DNA of 64,000 nt from Aphrocallistes beatrix (lineage: Eukaryota > Porifera > Hexactinellida > Sceptrulophora > Aphrocallistidae): assembly GCA_963281255.1 (NCBI GenBank), contig OY725488.1:5231925-5295924 (forward strand), written 5' to 3'. The position numbers were made by a program, and so were the translations under genes. The stretch's first letter is position 1; each line of letters starts with the position of its first letter. The notes under the pieces are model-generated. The model was not told where the DNA came from. It worked only from the letters and a program-made list of their open reading frames with translations, and did not search any database. This document shows, piece by piece, positions 44,038-55,067 of this stretch.

Positions 44038-44781
44038 ATGGATAATTCGGAGGAAAATAGTGATATTGATGACACGCTGAAGCTCCTATCAAGTTTTGAA
44101 TCCAAATGCCAAGATATGGTTTTGGAAAATATCCAACTCCAGGAGCAGTTAACTATATCTTCTCAAACACAATTGGATTCTAAACAACAGCTTGAAATGA
44201 AAAAAAGGGAAATAATTCATCTTCGAGAATCAATCGATGTGGTCCAATCTTCTCTTGGAGATCATCTCCAGCAACAAGAAGAGAACTTAAAATTGAAAAG
44301 ATTAGTTGAAGAATTTAAAAAGAAAGCTGAGGAAGAACAATCGTTTTATGAAGAGAAGAAGAAGATTTTGCGTGCTGACCTGGAAGAGTTGGAAAGAAAA
44401 CATGTCCTTGAGATAGAACAAGTTCGAGAAGATCAATTTTCTATCCTAAGTAACCTGAACAACGGGATAGATGTGCAAATTGATACAAAAAATAAGAGAA
44501 TAAGAGAGCTGGAAGTCCAATTGGAAGACGCAGACAAAGAGAAGAAGGAAGAGATTACTAAACTGAAGTTGGAGAATGAAGCTCGCTTAATGAAAGCAAT
44601 GCGACAGAATAGTTCTTATCATAATCAACCAGTTAGCGGCATTAATAATGCACAAGAAATTTATAAGCGGAAATTAGATCACATACAACAGATACACATC
44701 CGAGAAGTCTGTAATCTAAAACAGAAAATTAACGAGTTGCAAGTAAGATTGAACACTAAGCATCACACTAAGTTGTATTAA
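44038..44781 (+). CDS. CCDC152: Coiled-coil protein resembling CCDC152
   Basis: Intronless frame of 247 aa, ending TAA. After a short acidic start (MDNSEENSDIDDTLKLLSSF) almost the whole chain is charged heptad repeat: Glu/Lys/Gln-rich from about residue 30 to 195, and again after about 210. There is no signal peptide or membrane span. The layout, size (the vertebrate protein is about 250 aa) and the C-terminal block (IYKRKLDHIQQIHIREVCNL then KINELQVRL) resemble CCDC152, whose role is poorly defined. Coiled coils give weak homology signals, so this is a tentative name; an uncharacterised structural coiled-coil protein is the alternative. A polyadenylation signal lies 157 bp after the stop. 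The nearest repeats are two perfect palindromes upstream and a hAT MITE downstream. Confidence 0.75.
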   Translation: MDNSEENSDIDDTLKLLSSFESKCQDMVLENIQLQEQLTISSQTQLDSKQQLEMKKREIIHLRESIDVVQSSLGDHLQQQEENLKLKRLVEEFKKKAEEEQSFYEEKKKILRADLEELERKHVLEIEQVREDQFSILSNLNNGIDVQIDTKNKRIRELEVQLEDADKEKKEEITKLKLENEARLMKAMRQNSSYHNQPVSGINNAQEIYKRKLDHIQQIHIREVCNLKQKINELQVRLNTKHHTKLY

Positions 44782-44937
44782 TTCTTGCATTACTAATTTA
44801 TCATTATCTATCTAATCTATCTATCTATATCAACAGCTATTACTCAGAAATATATTTATCCATTCTTGTTTTGATGTACAAGTGCATACTTGTATAAGTT
44901 ATCTCCTTTCATCAACGTTTTGATTTGTGTTATGTGA

Positions 44938-44943
44938 AATAAA
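44938..44943 (+). terminator. Polyadenylation signal of the coiled-coil gene
   Basis: AATAAA, followed at once by a second overlapping AATAAA, 157 bp downstream of the stop codon. Confidence 0.6.
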
Positions 44944-44975
44944 ATAAATTCTGAACTCGTCTTGTTGTTCTATTA

Positions 44976-45109
44976 CAGCGCTGTCCAACAGGCGGCCCGC
45001 GGCCTTGCTTTGTGCGGCCCGGGTTGCGTCCAAAATGCCTCTATCCATACCCATCCCGAGTGCACGCCCCTGTATTGCGGCCCGAACTAAATATAGTTGG
45101 ACAGCCCTG
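44976..45109. mobile_element. hAT-type MITE, 134 bp
   Basis: Ends CAGCGCTGTCCAAC and GTTGGACAGCCCTG, with the exact 8-bp duplication TTCTATTA (44968-44975, 45110-45117). The interior is GC-rich (GGCGGCCCGCGGCC). It lies just past the coiled-coil gene's polyadenylation signal. Confidence 0.93.
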
Positions 45110-45580
45110 TTCTATTACATTAATTATGCTGTTAATTAATTTACAAAATTGTTTTTATGGAATACTTATATCAATAAGTGATATTGATTAAAGTAGAGAG
45201 ATAAAAAATCTAAAAACAGTCCAGCGGAATTCCGAGAAATACAGAAGGTATGCCTACATATATCACAAAAATGTGAAGAAATTTGTGTTTGTGTTGAAGA
45301 TTAAATTTAGGCGCTATCGTACTGGTCCATGAAGCAACGAGACTGTTTTTACTACTGCATACCCCTGGATTTTCTGCCTACAGTAATTATTTTAAGCCAT
45401 GTTGTACGTGAGGAGCAGATGCAGATTCAATCTTCAGATCTCTTTTGAACGCACTGTATAAAATTATCTATTATGATAAATCATGAATACTCGTTTTTTT
45501 CACCACTGAATATCTTATCAATCTTATGTCTACTTCACTAACTTCTTACTTGAAAGATATAAATTTTTTCTTCAATTTTA
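45110..45580. other. Intergenic, nothing recognised
   Basis: AT-rich with no supported gene or repeat end. Confidence 0.45.
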
Positions 45581-46545
45581 TCCTTACTATTAAAACTCGA
45601 TTAATGTTTGTGTATACATATATACAGTCGACTCTCGTTAACACGTACACCAAGGGACCGTGGAGATTTGTACTCCTTATCCGGAGTACGTATTAACCGA
45701 AGTACGTACATAGCCACATTTGTCCAAAATATTTAATAATACATAGTGATAACTACGTGAGAGTATGAAATTGTACTTGTCAAATAGAGAGCTCATTATC
45801 CATGTTGTATTAACAAGATTCGACTGTATTTTCATTGAGAAATATCTGTCTAGTATCTATCTACGTACATACTACGTACCATATTCAAAGTGCTCGTAGG
45901 CACACACCTGTTCGTATTATCCGTGTTCGTAATAACCGATGTATTTAGTATTGAAAACGCACTGAAGGGGACCCACAAATCGTACTTATTATCCGATATT
46001 TCGTCTTATCCGTGTTCGTGTTAACCGGAGTTCGTTTGTATATATTTTGCCATAGATTAGGTTGGGGAATCAAAACTTGTACTTCTTATCCGATTGTACT
46101 CCTTATCCGTGTTCGTATTAACGAGAGTCGACTGTATATACAGTCGAATCCGCTTAATCGGGCCACTTTGGGCAGGACCGGAATAGCTCTCATGTATATA
46201 TATATATATATATTTATATTTCTGTAACGAATTGATTGAAGAAACTGCCAGGCACAAAAAGCTGATTTTTTGCATGTGGGAGTCTTTTGGCTATGGCTCT
46301 ACTAAGTTCTGAGCTCAGACGAATATGTAGACTCATCATGGAATTATGACGTCATTGTCACCTTTTTTTAATAATTAGAATTTCAGTTTTTTTACTATAA
46401 CTCAACCATTTTAGGTGATAGAAGGCTGAAATTTTAATAGAATGTGTATATTAATATATCTCACATATGATACAACTCTCATAGAAAAATGATGACTCAT
46501 CACTGTGTTATGACATCAACATTACGCATCAAAAATTTAAAAATG
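45581..46545 (+). repeat. R1 repeat split by a MITE, lacking its tail
   Basis: The left end TCCTTACTATTAAAACTCG is at 45581. The TA linker is interrupted by a pogo-type MITE (45625-46134) and a MITE scrap (46141-46194). R1 resumes at about 46200 and ends near CATCAAAAATTTAAAAATG, where R4 begins. Confidence 0.8.
45625..46134. mobile_element. pogo/Tigger-type MITE, 510 bp
   Basis: Ends CAGTCGACTCTCGTTAACAC and TATTAACGAGAGTCGACTG, bounded by TA. Internal CTTATCCG and TATTAACCG motifs are repeated many times. No coding region. Confidence 0.88.
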
Positions 46546-47130
46546 TCGGTCGACAGACCGATAGTGCAGCTCCAGGAAGTGACTCGATGGAACATGAAAT
46601 GTAAATATCGGAATACATCGGGAAATACTCATTTTAGGGCATTCTAAGTGTGAAATTTGGAATCTACATATTTTAATACCCTATAATAGCCGTTGATAGC
46701 TCGCCTTTAGCTTAAAATAAGATTTTTTTCAATAGGTGTGAAAACATGTATATATCATATTTAATTGCTCATAAAATATTCACATTATTTCTTTCAAAGT
46801 GCGAAAATCGGGATCTACATATTTAAATATCCTATATTAGCCGTTGAGAACTCGCTTTAACTCAAAATAATTTTTTGTGTCAAAATATGTAAACTTATGT
46901 AGTAGTAACTCATTACATTCACATTATTTCTTTCAAAGTGCGAAATTCGGAAACTACATATTAAAATATCCTAGATTAGCCGTTGAGATCTTAATTATAT
47001 CTTTAAACAAAGCTTTGCTGGTGGTGTTAAAATATGAATATATACTTATAAAAATCGGAAGTGATGAGATTTTGCGAAAAAATGTTGACGGTGCACATCT
47101 ATGTTTTCGAAAAATCTGTCCGGTAGAAAA
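46546..47130 (+). repeat. R4 repeat, unoccupied copy
   Basis: From GTCGGTCGACAGACCGATAG to about AAAAATGTTGACGGTGCACA. It is present in inverted orientation at 60590-61867, where a mariner-type MITE interrupts it. A unit (GAATCTACATATTTTAATA... TAGCCGTTGA) is repeated three times within it at about 46660, 46810 and 46950. Confidence 0.75.
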
Positions 47131-47458
47131 AATTGTCCGACCGGACAGATTTTTCGAAATATTATACTCCTTCGTAAAAACTGTCCGGATCCGAAAAACT
47201 GTCTTGCCTAATAATAAAACTTACGAAGCCATAATATTAGTCTTCAAATCATCACATTGTTTTCGTTTTCTCATCAAAGGTGACAATTATAAAATTATCA
47301 TGTTTCTCATATGAAATATCTTCATACATATTGAGATGTGTGCAACCTCTTTTAATTAACACTGGGCCGCATTGTGCCTCTCAGATTGGGGGCGCTGCAT
47401 CTTCTAGTTGACATTTGTCAGAATAGTCGAGCTGTTACTTGTCCAAATCAATATTTGG

Positions 47459-47710
47459 TCTGTCACGAAAATTTTGGTCCGCGAAAAAATTGGTCCAATG
47501 CTGAAAATTTTTGTCCTGCAATGGACCAATTTTCCATGGAATATTGCTCCGGGGGACCAGTTTTTTCAGGGAAAATTAGTCCCGGAGACTATTCTTTCAA
47601 GGAATATTGGTCCAGGGGACCATTTTTTCAGGGATATTGGTCCGGGAGACTATTCTTTCATGGAATATTGATCCAAGAGACCAATTTTTTTTGGAAAATT
47701 GGTTTTATGC
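47459..47710 (+). mobile_element. GGTCC-array element, second copy, one end
   Basis: Starts CTGTCACGAAAATTTTGGTC, followed by about seven variants of the GGTCCGGGGGACCAATTTT unit. No inverted partner is seen downstream. Confidence 0.7.
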
Positions 47711-48240
47711 TTATAATTTTCAAATCCAAACGCCTAAAAAGGGTCGATCATACATGCTCCTAGACCAGGGGTTCCACTCGTTACCTTGTTGTCTAACACA
47801 GTTAACCCGATTTCACTAATTGAGGATTAAAAATTAGATAATCTAACGATGTAGTATATCTAATTAGAATTAGAATTAGATAGTCAATGAGAAACTCGTA
47901 TTTTTTCGCAACTTACTCTGCAAACCGAGGGTCTGTTTTGCTGAATGCTCATCTCAAATCTCTTTGCATTCTATCTGTTACGTTGCTTGGTTTTTATGGC
48001 AATCAGAGACTAAAACCAAGCCTCACATAAGTAAGTTGACGAAAATGGATTAAGAATCAGAATTGACATTCTGTTGATTTTCAAGAATACTGATAACATC
48101 TTAACCCAGAAGTTTTGGGACTAAGTGAATTATAACTCCAGCATTTAGACCTGCAAATCTAGTTATTTTGGCTGGCAAATCGTTAAATCATTGGCACCTT
48201 ATCGTCTTTCAAGTGGATTTATAAAATAATTTGAAGAGAC

Positions 48241-48483
48241 TTGGTTGGTATGCCACTTTTCACCGATTTTGTGGAATGTAGTATTCGACTAACACATACT
48301 GTCCTAGAACAAAATCTAGAGGGATGGCATAATAAATTAAAAAGAATAGCTCGAAAAGCGCATGTAAATATCTACGAAATTTTAGAAATACAGAACTCTG
48401 TTACTACGTACCCCTCTGGGAATCGGAAAAAAGTACGTACTATCCGTAAGTACGTACGTACTAACCGAGTTGATATTACATAG
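48241..48483 (+). pseudogene. Mutator-like (MULE) transposase scrap
   Basis: About 55 residues read PLFTDFVECSIRLTHTVLEQ followed by NLEGWHNKLKRIARKAHVNI. The EGWHNKLKR-K-H-NIYE block is typical of the region downstream of the catalytic core in animal Mutator-like transposases. No catalytic part is visible nearby. The end of the frame is a MITE-like scrap (GTACGTACTATCCG). Confidence 0.6.
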
Positions 48484-48492
48484 GAATCTATA

Positions 48493-48519
48493 TCCTTACT
48501 ATTAAAACTCAATTAATAA
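48493..48519 (+). repeat. Solitary R1 left end
   Basis: TCCTTACTATTAAAACTCAA without the rest of R1. Confidence 0.7.
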
Positions 48520-49997
48520 GTTGTAATTGAGGTCTCAACAGGGTTTACTTGGTACGTGCTCGGGCGGCACTTTTAGGTGGCAGTTTTGTATCGTCCGAGG
48601 AGCCAAGGTGCTTGCAGTGTGATTAGATTTTGGTGGCGGTTTGCCACCACCCCTGGAATAACAAGATTAACCCCTGTTTGAGTGCCATATAGTCTCTATC
48701 ACCACCAAAAAAGTGGCGGACTGGAAAATCCTAGATAAACCCACGCGTCTCAAGTATGCCTATAATGTCGAATTTGTCCTCTGATAGCATGCCATTAAGT
48801 AGTTAGCATATTTCAATCAAAATACGACATGTTAAATAAATTATTGTAGTATTGCTTTTCAGATATAAATCAGGGCTGCCAAAGTGGAGTGGCAGGTGCG
48901 TTCCAGACGCACCATATTTTTAAAGAAATATAATTTAAAACTAGTACATGCCAACTTGAGCCATGCGGAACGCAGCGTTGAATTTTTCGGGGCATGGCGG
49001 GGCGGAACAAAAGAGCAATAAAAATTGGGAAATTATGGAAATATTTTATGTAACGGCACACTCTTAAAAATTAACTCTATAGAAGAGTGAGAAAAAGCGC
49101 AACGTCCCCCAAAAACGGGACGGTTAGCATGTATGCTATCTGACGGAGATGGCATTAATCACTCCATTTTCTGCTATCTTATTGAACTAGCTACCTTCTC
49201 GCCAATTTATTCACAAGCCACCCAACCTTTTCGGAGTTTCATATTATTCTAGGATTTCGAGCACAAACAATGAGAATATTCTTCTCTACTTTAAGTAATG
49301 TCATTTAGCGATAAGATCTATGAAATGCATTTCGTTTATTGTAATCGTATTAGAGTCTTAGGGACATGCTGCATAATATTGCCTTGATAACAATAATTAT
49401 CATCTTTGAATTGAGAAAACGAAAACAATATGATGATTTGAAGACTAATATTATGGCTTCCCAGGTTTTATTTTTAGGCCGGACAGTTTTTACGAAGGAG
49501 TATAATATTTAGGAGCTGCACTAAAAAGGTATTTACTGATTTGAATCTACTTGTACATGCGCCCTAGATACTGTACTTACCGTACGGAGTATCACCTATA
49601 AAAATCCTGATGTAAAATTGGTTTAAATTAGTTCGAGATGGTTCATAAATGTAATAACTTCCTACTTTTATAAGTAGTAGGTATGATGCTGGTAACCAAT
49701 GGAGTATACCAAGGGATAGCTATTAGCTAATAGAAAACCTATCAATTATGCTGTGGTTTATAAAAACCTCTTAAATGTTTGTTACTCATATATGGCAGGA
49801 AGAATTTACCATTGAGCAATGGATGTCTCCCATCACAATACAAGTAGAATGCATATGTTATAGACATATCTAACGCCCTGGTAACGGTAATAGCATTAGG
49901 AATTGAATACGAGGCACTCGAAAAGTTTTGACGTTCACCTACATATCAAATAGTTAGTATGAATATTACATTTTTTCAAAATACTCTCCATGAGACT
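48520..49997. other. Intergenic with single hAT-like ends
   Basis: A hAT-like end CAGGGCTGCCAAAGTGGAG lies at 48872. No gene is supported in the remainder. Confidence 0.45.
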
Positions 49998-50240
49998 CTA
50001 CATTTCCCACTCATCTTTGGGTATGGTTTCGATCACCTCGAAAAGTGCCCCCGCCAGCTCCTCATTCGATGATAATCTCTTTCCACGCAACTCATTCTTT
50101 ATCGTAGGGAACAGCCAGAAGTCGCAAGGGGCTAGGTCTGGACTGTAGGGAGGATGGGGCAGTGTTCTAAGTCCAGAATCTTCCGAAAACTCGCGAGTTC
50201 TGAGTGCGGTGTGAGATGATGCATTATCATGATGGAGCAA
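49998..50240 (-). pseudogene. mariner transposase C-terminal fragment
   Basis: 80 residues on the minus strand: LHHDNASSHTALRTREF (second catalytic Asp) and HPPYSPDLAPCDFWLFPTIK (third, so DD34D type), then KNELRGKRLSSNEELAGALF. The N-terminal two thirds are missing. It differs clearly from the 9626-10646 mariner, so it is a separate lineage. Confidence 0.85.
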
Positions 50241-50620
50241 AATTCCCCTGACACCCGTCTTTTCACGCTGTGAATTTATTGCTGTGATGACTTTGGGGAG
50301 GCATACTGTGGTTTACCAATCGGCAGTAACTGTTTTTCTATCCTCAAGCTCCACAGCTGCTACAAACCCACTGGATCTGAAAAAAATTGCCCACATTTGC
50401 TTCCCTACAGATTTCGAAGATATAAATTCACAATCATGTGAACAACTACTTTCATTTTTTACAACAAGATATTTTTTAGCCTCCTGGAACATGAAGAAGA
50501 AGTGTATTATTTAGTATCATGAAGTTAGTGTATTAGGAACATCAAACTGATATCAGTAGATTGCTTCAAGTTATATTTTTATTAATATAAAGACTAGTAA
50601 ATATAAATATGAATAGATAT

Positions 50621-51141
50621 CAAGGTTGAAACCGATTGAACCGAATATCAGTATTCATGAATAGTTCCCTAACCAAATATCAGTATTCATGAATAGTTCC
50701 CTAACCGAATACGAATACTGATAATATTTGGTTACTCTAACGAATATGAATACCAAGGTTTCATCCAGCTTTCCAAAGTTATACGCCTAAATGGACGTCA
50801 CCATTTTTTCGACGCGCCTAGACTCATTTTTATATAGCAATTTTATATATGTTTTGTGCCACGCGCCTAAGTAGGCATATGCCGCGCGCCTAGCCCCCAA
50901 AAATCATACGCCTAATTATGATCCATGAGATCAAATACGCGCCTCTAGGCGCGCCCAGTACGCCTGGATGAAAGCCTGATGAATACTGATAATATCCGGT
51001 TACTCCAACCGAATACGAATACTGATATTCGGTTACTCAAACCGAATACGAATACTGATATTCGGTTCCCAACCGAATATCAACTATTTGCCAAATAGTA
51101 TTTGGTCTAACCGAATATTGAACTATTCGGTTGCAACCTTG
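50621..51141. mobile_element. hAT MITE with ACCGAATA units
   Basis: Ends CAAGGTTGAAACCG and CGGTTGCAACCTTG, with the exact 8-bp duplication ATAGATAT (50613-50620, 51142-51149). The arms are made of repeated AACCGAATACGAATACTGAT units. Confidence 0.92.
50754..50978. mobile_element. hAT-type MITE nested in the previous one
   Basis: Ends CAAGGTTTCATCCAG and CTGGATGAAAGCCTG, with the 8-bp duplication ATGAATAC (50746-50753, 50979-50986). The interior repeats TACGCCTA and GCGCCTA motifs. Confidence 0.92.
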
Positions 51142-51454
51142 ATAGATATCAACATAATGCTATAACTAACGAATAGGTTGTATAATTGAAACAAACCTAA
51201 CTAAGTAATGCAAGATCTGCATAAAGATTTATCACTAATTGATTCATTTGGTAAGCCGTAGCAATGATTATGGAACCAGATTTTGCAGAGGTGTGAAAAT
51301 TTCGCTTAGGTCTTAGAACTTAATCGTAGTCATATCCAGGGGCGTCGGAAGCAAATTTAAAGTGGGGGGGCCGATTCCTAAATTCAAACAAGTTTTTTAA
51401 TAAATAATGTTATGATCTTAGGAAAATAAATAATTGAATAAGTCATTACAAATT

Positions 51455-52082
51455 TTATAATTAACAAATGTCACCTCCAGGCGACCGAAGGGAGCCTCCG
51501 GCGGACACGAAGTGTCCGCCAGCCGCACAGCGCAAGCAAGCGAAGCGCGCTTGTATATACTTAAGTATATATAGATATATATCTCTGTTACGAATTGATT
51601 GAAGAAACTGCCAGGCGCAGAAAGCTGATTTTTGGCATGTAGGTGTCTTTTGGCTATGGCTCCAGTAAGTTCTGAGCTCAGAGCAAAATGTCGACTCATC
51701 ATGGAATTATGACGTCATTGTCACATTTTTAAAAGTTAAGCAACACAGTTATTCGAGCATAACTCAGCCATTATAGGAGATAGAAGGCTAAAATTTTAAT
51801 AGAATCTGTAAACTAACACGCCTCACATATGATGCAACTATCATCAAAAAATGATGACTCATCACTTTGTTATGATGTCATCATTACTCATCAAAATTTT
51901 AAAAATTGACAAATTTGGTGTTTTTTCGAGTGATATCGATTTTAAAACTAAGATGGACCTATTTAGAGATGATATATCCCGTTTAATTAACCAATGTCAC
52001 CTCCAGGCGACCGAAGGGAGCCTCCGGCGGACACGAAGCGTCTGCCAGCCGCGCATCGCAAGCAAGCGAAGCGCGCTTGTAC
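51455..52082 (+). repeat. R1 repeats, tail plus nearly full copy, head to tail
   Basis: 51455-51553 is an R1 tail with the perfect GGCGGACAC GAA GTGTCCGCC hairpin. A copy lacking the first end follows directly at about 51560 and ends GAAGCGCGCTTGTA. Its second CRE site is mutated to ATGATGTCAT. Confidence 0.85.
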
Positions 52083-52172
52083 TATACTAAGATTCATAAT
52101 ATTTTTTAGTATGTAATACTGTGCCACTGTATTTCATACCACTAGAGACTGAAAACTAGCAGCTGCTGATGG

Positions 52173-52430
52173 CTAGCACTCAGTCTCATCACCTGCGTTA
52201 TCTAATAGATTTCTTAACTTCATCAAGCGTGGTCTTTTGATGGCAAACCGATCTACAATCTCAGAATACGTGAGATTAATGTCTTTGTGGACATAAAGAA
52301 GAATTAAATCATTTAATCGTTCTTCACCCATTGAGCTACGGAGTTCCGTCTTTACATATGCCAGGGCAGAATTGGCCCTCAACAGTAGCAGATGTCACTG
52401 GTGCTACTAACAAAAGGTGTAAAATGCACG
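52173..52430 (-). pseudogene. hAT transposase dimerisation-domain relic
   Basis: The minus strand reads LLVAPVTSATVE and, after a slip, ANSALAYVKTELRSSMGEER followed by LNDLILLYVHKDI. This is the C-terminal dimerisation region of ZMYM1/hAT transposases. Nothing further upstream in the element is recognisable. Confidence 0.8.
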
Positions 52431-53189
52431 ATATATTGGGATAGAGGTGACAGTTAGTAGCAAGATACGTGTCGGACAGAGATTGGGGTAGACTTTCACT
52501 AGCTTTCCATCAAAATTCCCCATGCGCAGACCAATCTGGAAAGGGTCGCCTTTCTAGAATGGCCTAAAGAAAATGGGCCCCCTAAATATGTAACAAGGAA
52601 TATACTACTACGAGAACGAGTGCATTAGGCTAGTCCTCGAAGGGGGGGCCCAGGCCCCCTGGGCCCCCCCTGGATCCGCCTATGGGGTTGAAATTACAAA
52701 TATACGGATTCTGAATCCTCAGTTGAATGTGATGAGACTAAATTATACAGAAAAGTGTGAATCCAAACACACTGTTCAAAACAAATTGGAAACTAATTAA
52801 TTGAACGCGGAGTGGTTCTACAACAGTTTCAGTCTGAAAATGTTTTCGACATAGCTGTAATTTATTACACTATTTTGATAGTCCCAAAATAAATGAACCA
52901 ATAAAAACCAAAAAAAGTGGGAGGCCAGAGCCCCCCCAGACCCCCTGTTCCAACGCCCCTGGTCATATCATTTAACACCTGCATGCCAATTTTCATCTCT
53001 ACGACTGGTCAATTCTTCAATCAATTCGGACAAACAAACAAAAAAAACAAATCCTAGCGTTTTAATGTATAAGATATATTCGCAAAAGTTCTACGACGGC
53101 ATCCATCAAAAATTTGGAGAGTGATTTCGATACATTGAACAAAGAATTACTTTTGAGCTAACCGGAACGAAATCAAAGAATATTATCCT

Positions 53190-53692
53190 GTTAGAGCAAG
53201 CCCTTTATAACATTCCATGCACCAGTGTAGAAGCTGAAAGAGCTTTTTCTTCTGCTGGGCTATTCATTACAAAATATAAATTAAGGTAAAGTTTGAGTGA
53301 TTCATCCTTAAACTCCTTAGTATTTCTCAATGGATATTTCAAAAGTAAACAGTATACGTATATTAGTGACATTTCAGATTATTTTAGAATAATTTCATTT
53401 AGTAGTAGTTAGAAGATTTTCTTATTAACAATATTTCTTTGTTATTTCTCACATATTTAATTTACTATCGTATATTAAACAAATAGAGTCATTTATGTTA
53501 ATTTGCAAACGAGTCTTTCTTACAAAAACTGAAAATCCATGATTCAATGTCTATACAATGATCTTACCATTTATTAAAAGTATATTGAAAAGTATTCTAT
53601 AAACTTAAAAAAATACCCGGGTACCCGGGTATTAGCTTGGCAAAGGATTCGAGAACCGGGTATTAGAATTCGAGGATTCGTCGACACCCCTA
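53190..53692 (+). pseudogene. hAT transposase C-terminus and 3' end
   Basis: Reads LYNIPCTSVEAERAFSSAGL, an in-frame stop after KYKLR, then SLSDSSLNSLVFLNGYF. These are the hAT dimerisation motifs. The element end is near ACCCGGGTATTAG with GACACCCCTA at 53683-53692. The N-terminal part is absent. Confidence 0.85.
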
Positions 53693-53844
53693 GCGGTCAC
53701 CTCCATTTCTCAACATTTCCCTCCCCTAATTCTTGATTTGTCCTGCAAACGACGCCTCCCTAATTCATGAGTCATTCCAATGCTAGTCATGGATGAAATT
53801 GAGAAAATTCAATGTTGTCCTTGATGAATAAACAAATAATAATA

Positions 53845-53982
53845 GAAAGCCCCTCACAGACAAGCAGAAAGTGTGCTTCCACCATTCCTGGATAACACAA
53901 CATTAATTAATGTATTATTTCATTATCCCAAGAATGTGGAAGCACACTACCTGTTCATCAGCCTCATCTGTGAGAGGCTTTC
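53845..53982. repeat. Hairpin, copy 2 of the 5992 family
   Basis: Ends GAAAGCCCCTCACAGAC and its near complement GTGAGAGGCTTTC. It shares GTGTGCTTCCA with copy 1 but has a different loop (AACATTAATTAATG). Confidence 0.8.
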
Positions 53983-54088
53983 TAGTGAGCACTTAGAAAA
54001 AGCCATTATCTCCAGTGAGCTGCACACTCGACTTTTAACTAAGTTATCCCAATAGATAATATCTACACATTTAAATTATAACTTACTT

Positions 54089-54261
54089 GATATTGGGAAT
54101 GCGCAAGTTTCCAAATTCAGTTCGTCAAACGAAGCATTCAGTCTACCAGAGGTATTCAGTTTCTGTATGTCAAAGGTGGCATGTGTATCTTCAACCTCGG
54201 TGAACCTTCGTTTCTTTAAAGGTTTCACTTCAAAGTATGATATTGAAAGATTTTCAGCCAT
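54089..54261 (-). CDS. Candidate first coding exon of an unknown gene
   Basis: From an ATG at 54261 the minus strand encodes MAENLSISYFEVKPLKKRRF and continues through ASFDELNLETCAF to a good donor (TCAAGTAAGT; GT at 54088-54087). The basic PLKKRRF followed by acidic and polar residues would suit a nuclear protein, but I recognise no family. No following exon could be assigned between 53693 and 54088. It may be a chance frame, or the start of a gene whose later exons are lost or lie beyond repeats. Confidence 0.35.
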
Positions 54262-54340
54262 GTATACGAGAATATACGAGAAATTTTCTTCGTTACAAAA
54301 TAAATTATGTAGCTCTTAGAAATTCCGAATTTATATACTA

Positions 54341-54902
54341 CAAGCGCGCTTCGCTTGCTTGCGCTGCGCGGCTGGCGGACACTTCGTGTCCGCCGTGAGG
54401 CTCCCTTCGGTCGCCTGTAGGGGACATTGGTTAATTATAAGGGAAATATCATCTATAAATATGTCCATCTTAGTTTTTAAATCGATATCACTCGAAAAAA
54501 CACCAAATTTGTAATTTTTTTAAATTTTGATGAGTAATGATGACGTCATAGCAAAGTGATGAGTCATCATTTTTTGATGATAGTTGTATCATATGTGAGA
54601 CGTATTAGTATACATATTCTATTAAAATCTCAGCCCTCTATCTCCTATAATGGCTGAGTTATGCCCGAATAACTGTGTTGCTTAACTTTTAAAAATGTGA
54701 CAATGACGTCATAATTCCATGATGTGTCGACATTTTCGTCTGAGCTCAGAACTTACTGGAGCCATAGCCAAAAGACTCCCACATGCCAAAAATCAGCCTT
54801 CTGCGCCCGGCAGTTTCTTCAATCAATTCGTTACAGATATATATATATATACTATATATATATATATATAAATATACAATAATCGAGTTTTAATAGTAAG
54901 GA
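54341..54902 (-). repeat. R1 repeat, complete inverted copy
   Basis: 562 bp, from CAAGCGCGCTTCGCTTGC to AATCGAGTTTTAATAGTAAGGA. Tail hairpin, both CRE-type sites (54539, 54705) and TA tract are present. It lies between the candidate exon and the Rab-like gene. Confidence 0.9.
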
Positions 54903-55067
54903 TATTTAACATTAGGAATACAGGAAGTTGACATTAGTCATTTTGGAACTATAGCATTTTATAAATGAAAAAATCGTTGGACCCTTATTTACAAATATTC
55001 CTAACTTTGGTCGCAACCTTTCTGACTAATTCTTTAGCTATTTCCTTTCTAACTGAGGTGTTGTGGG

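Larger units (their letters stand above)
47150..49520. repeat. Inverted arms of a possible composite element
   Basis: 47150-47310 (TTATACTCCTTCGTAAAAAC through CATCACATTGTTTTCG) recurs inverted at 49370-49515. The 2 kb between holds a GGTCC array, a Mutator-like scrap, an R1 end (48493) and hAT-like ends. This may be one old foldback or two separate insertions. Confidence 0.5.
51337..52961. mobile_element. hAT element with transposase relic and nested R1 copies
   Basis: Ends CAGGGGCGTCGGAAGC and GTTCCAACGCCCCTG, with the exact 8-bp duplication GTCATATC (51329-51336, 52962-52969). It contains a hAT C-terminal relic (52430-52173, minus) and a double R1 insertion (51455-52082). Confidence 0.9.

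Noticed and set aside
46877-47314. 145-aa frame in and beyond R4
   Set aside because: R4 is a dispersed repeat and the frame is interrupted in the other copy; no motif is seen.
53873-54055. 60-aa frame over the 53845 hairpin
   Set aside because: It is mostly translation of a palindromic MITE-like hairpin, without domain features.
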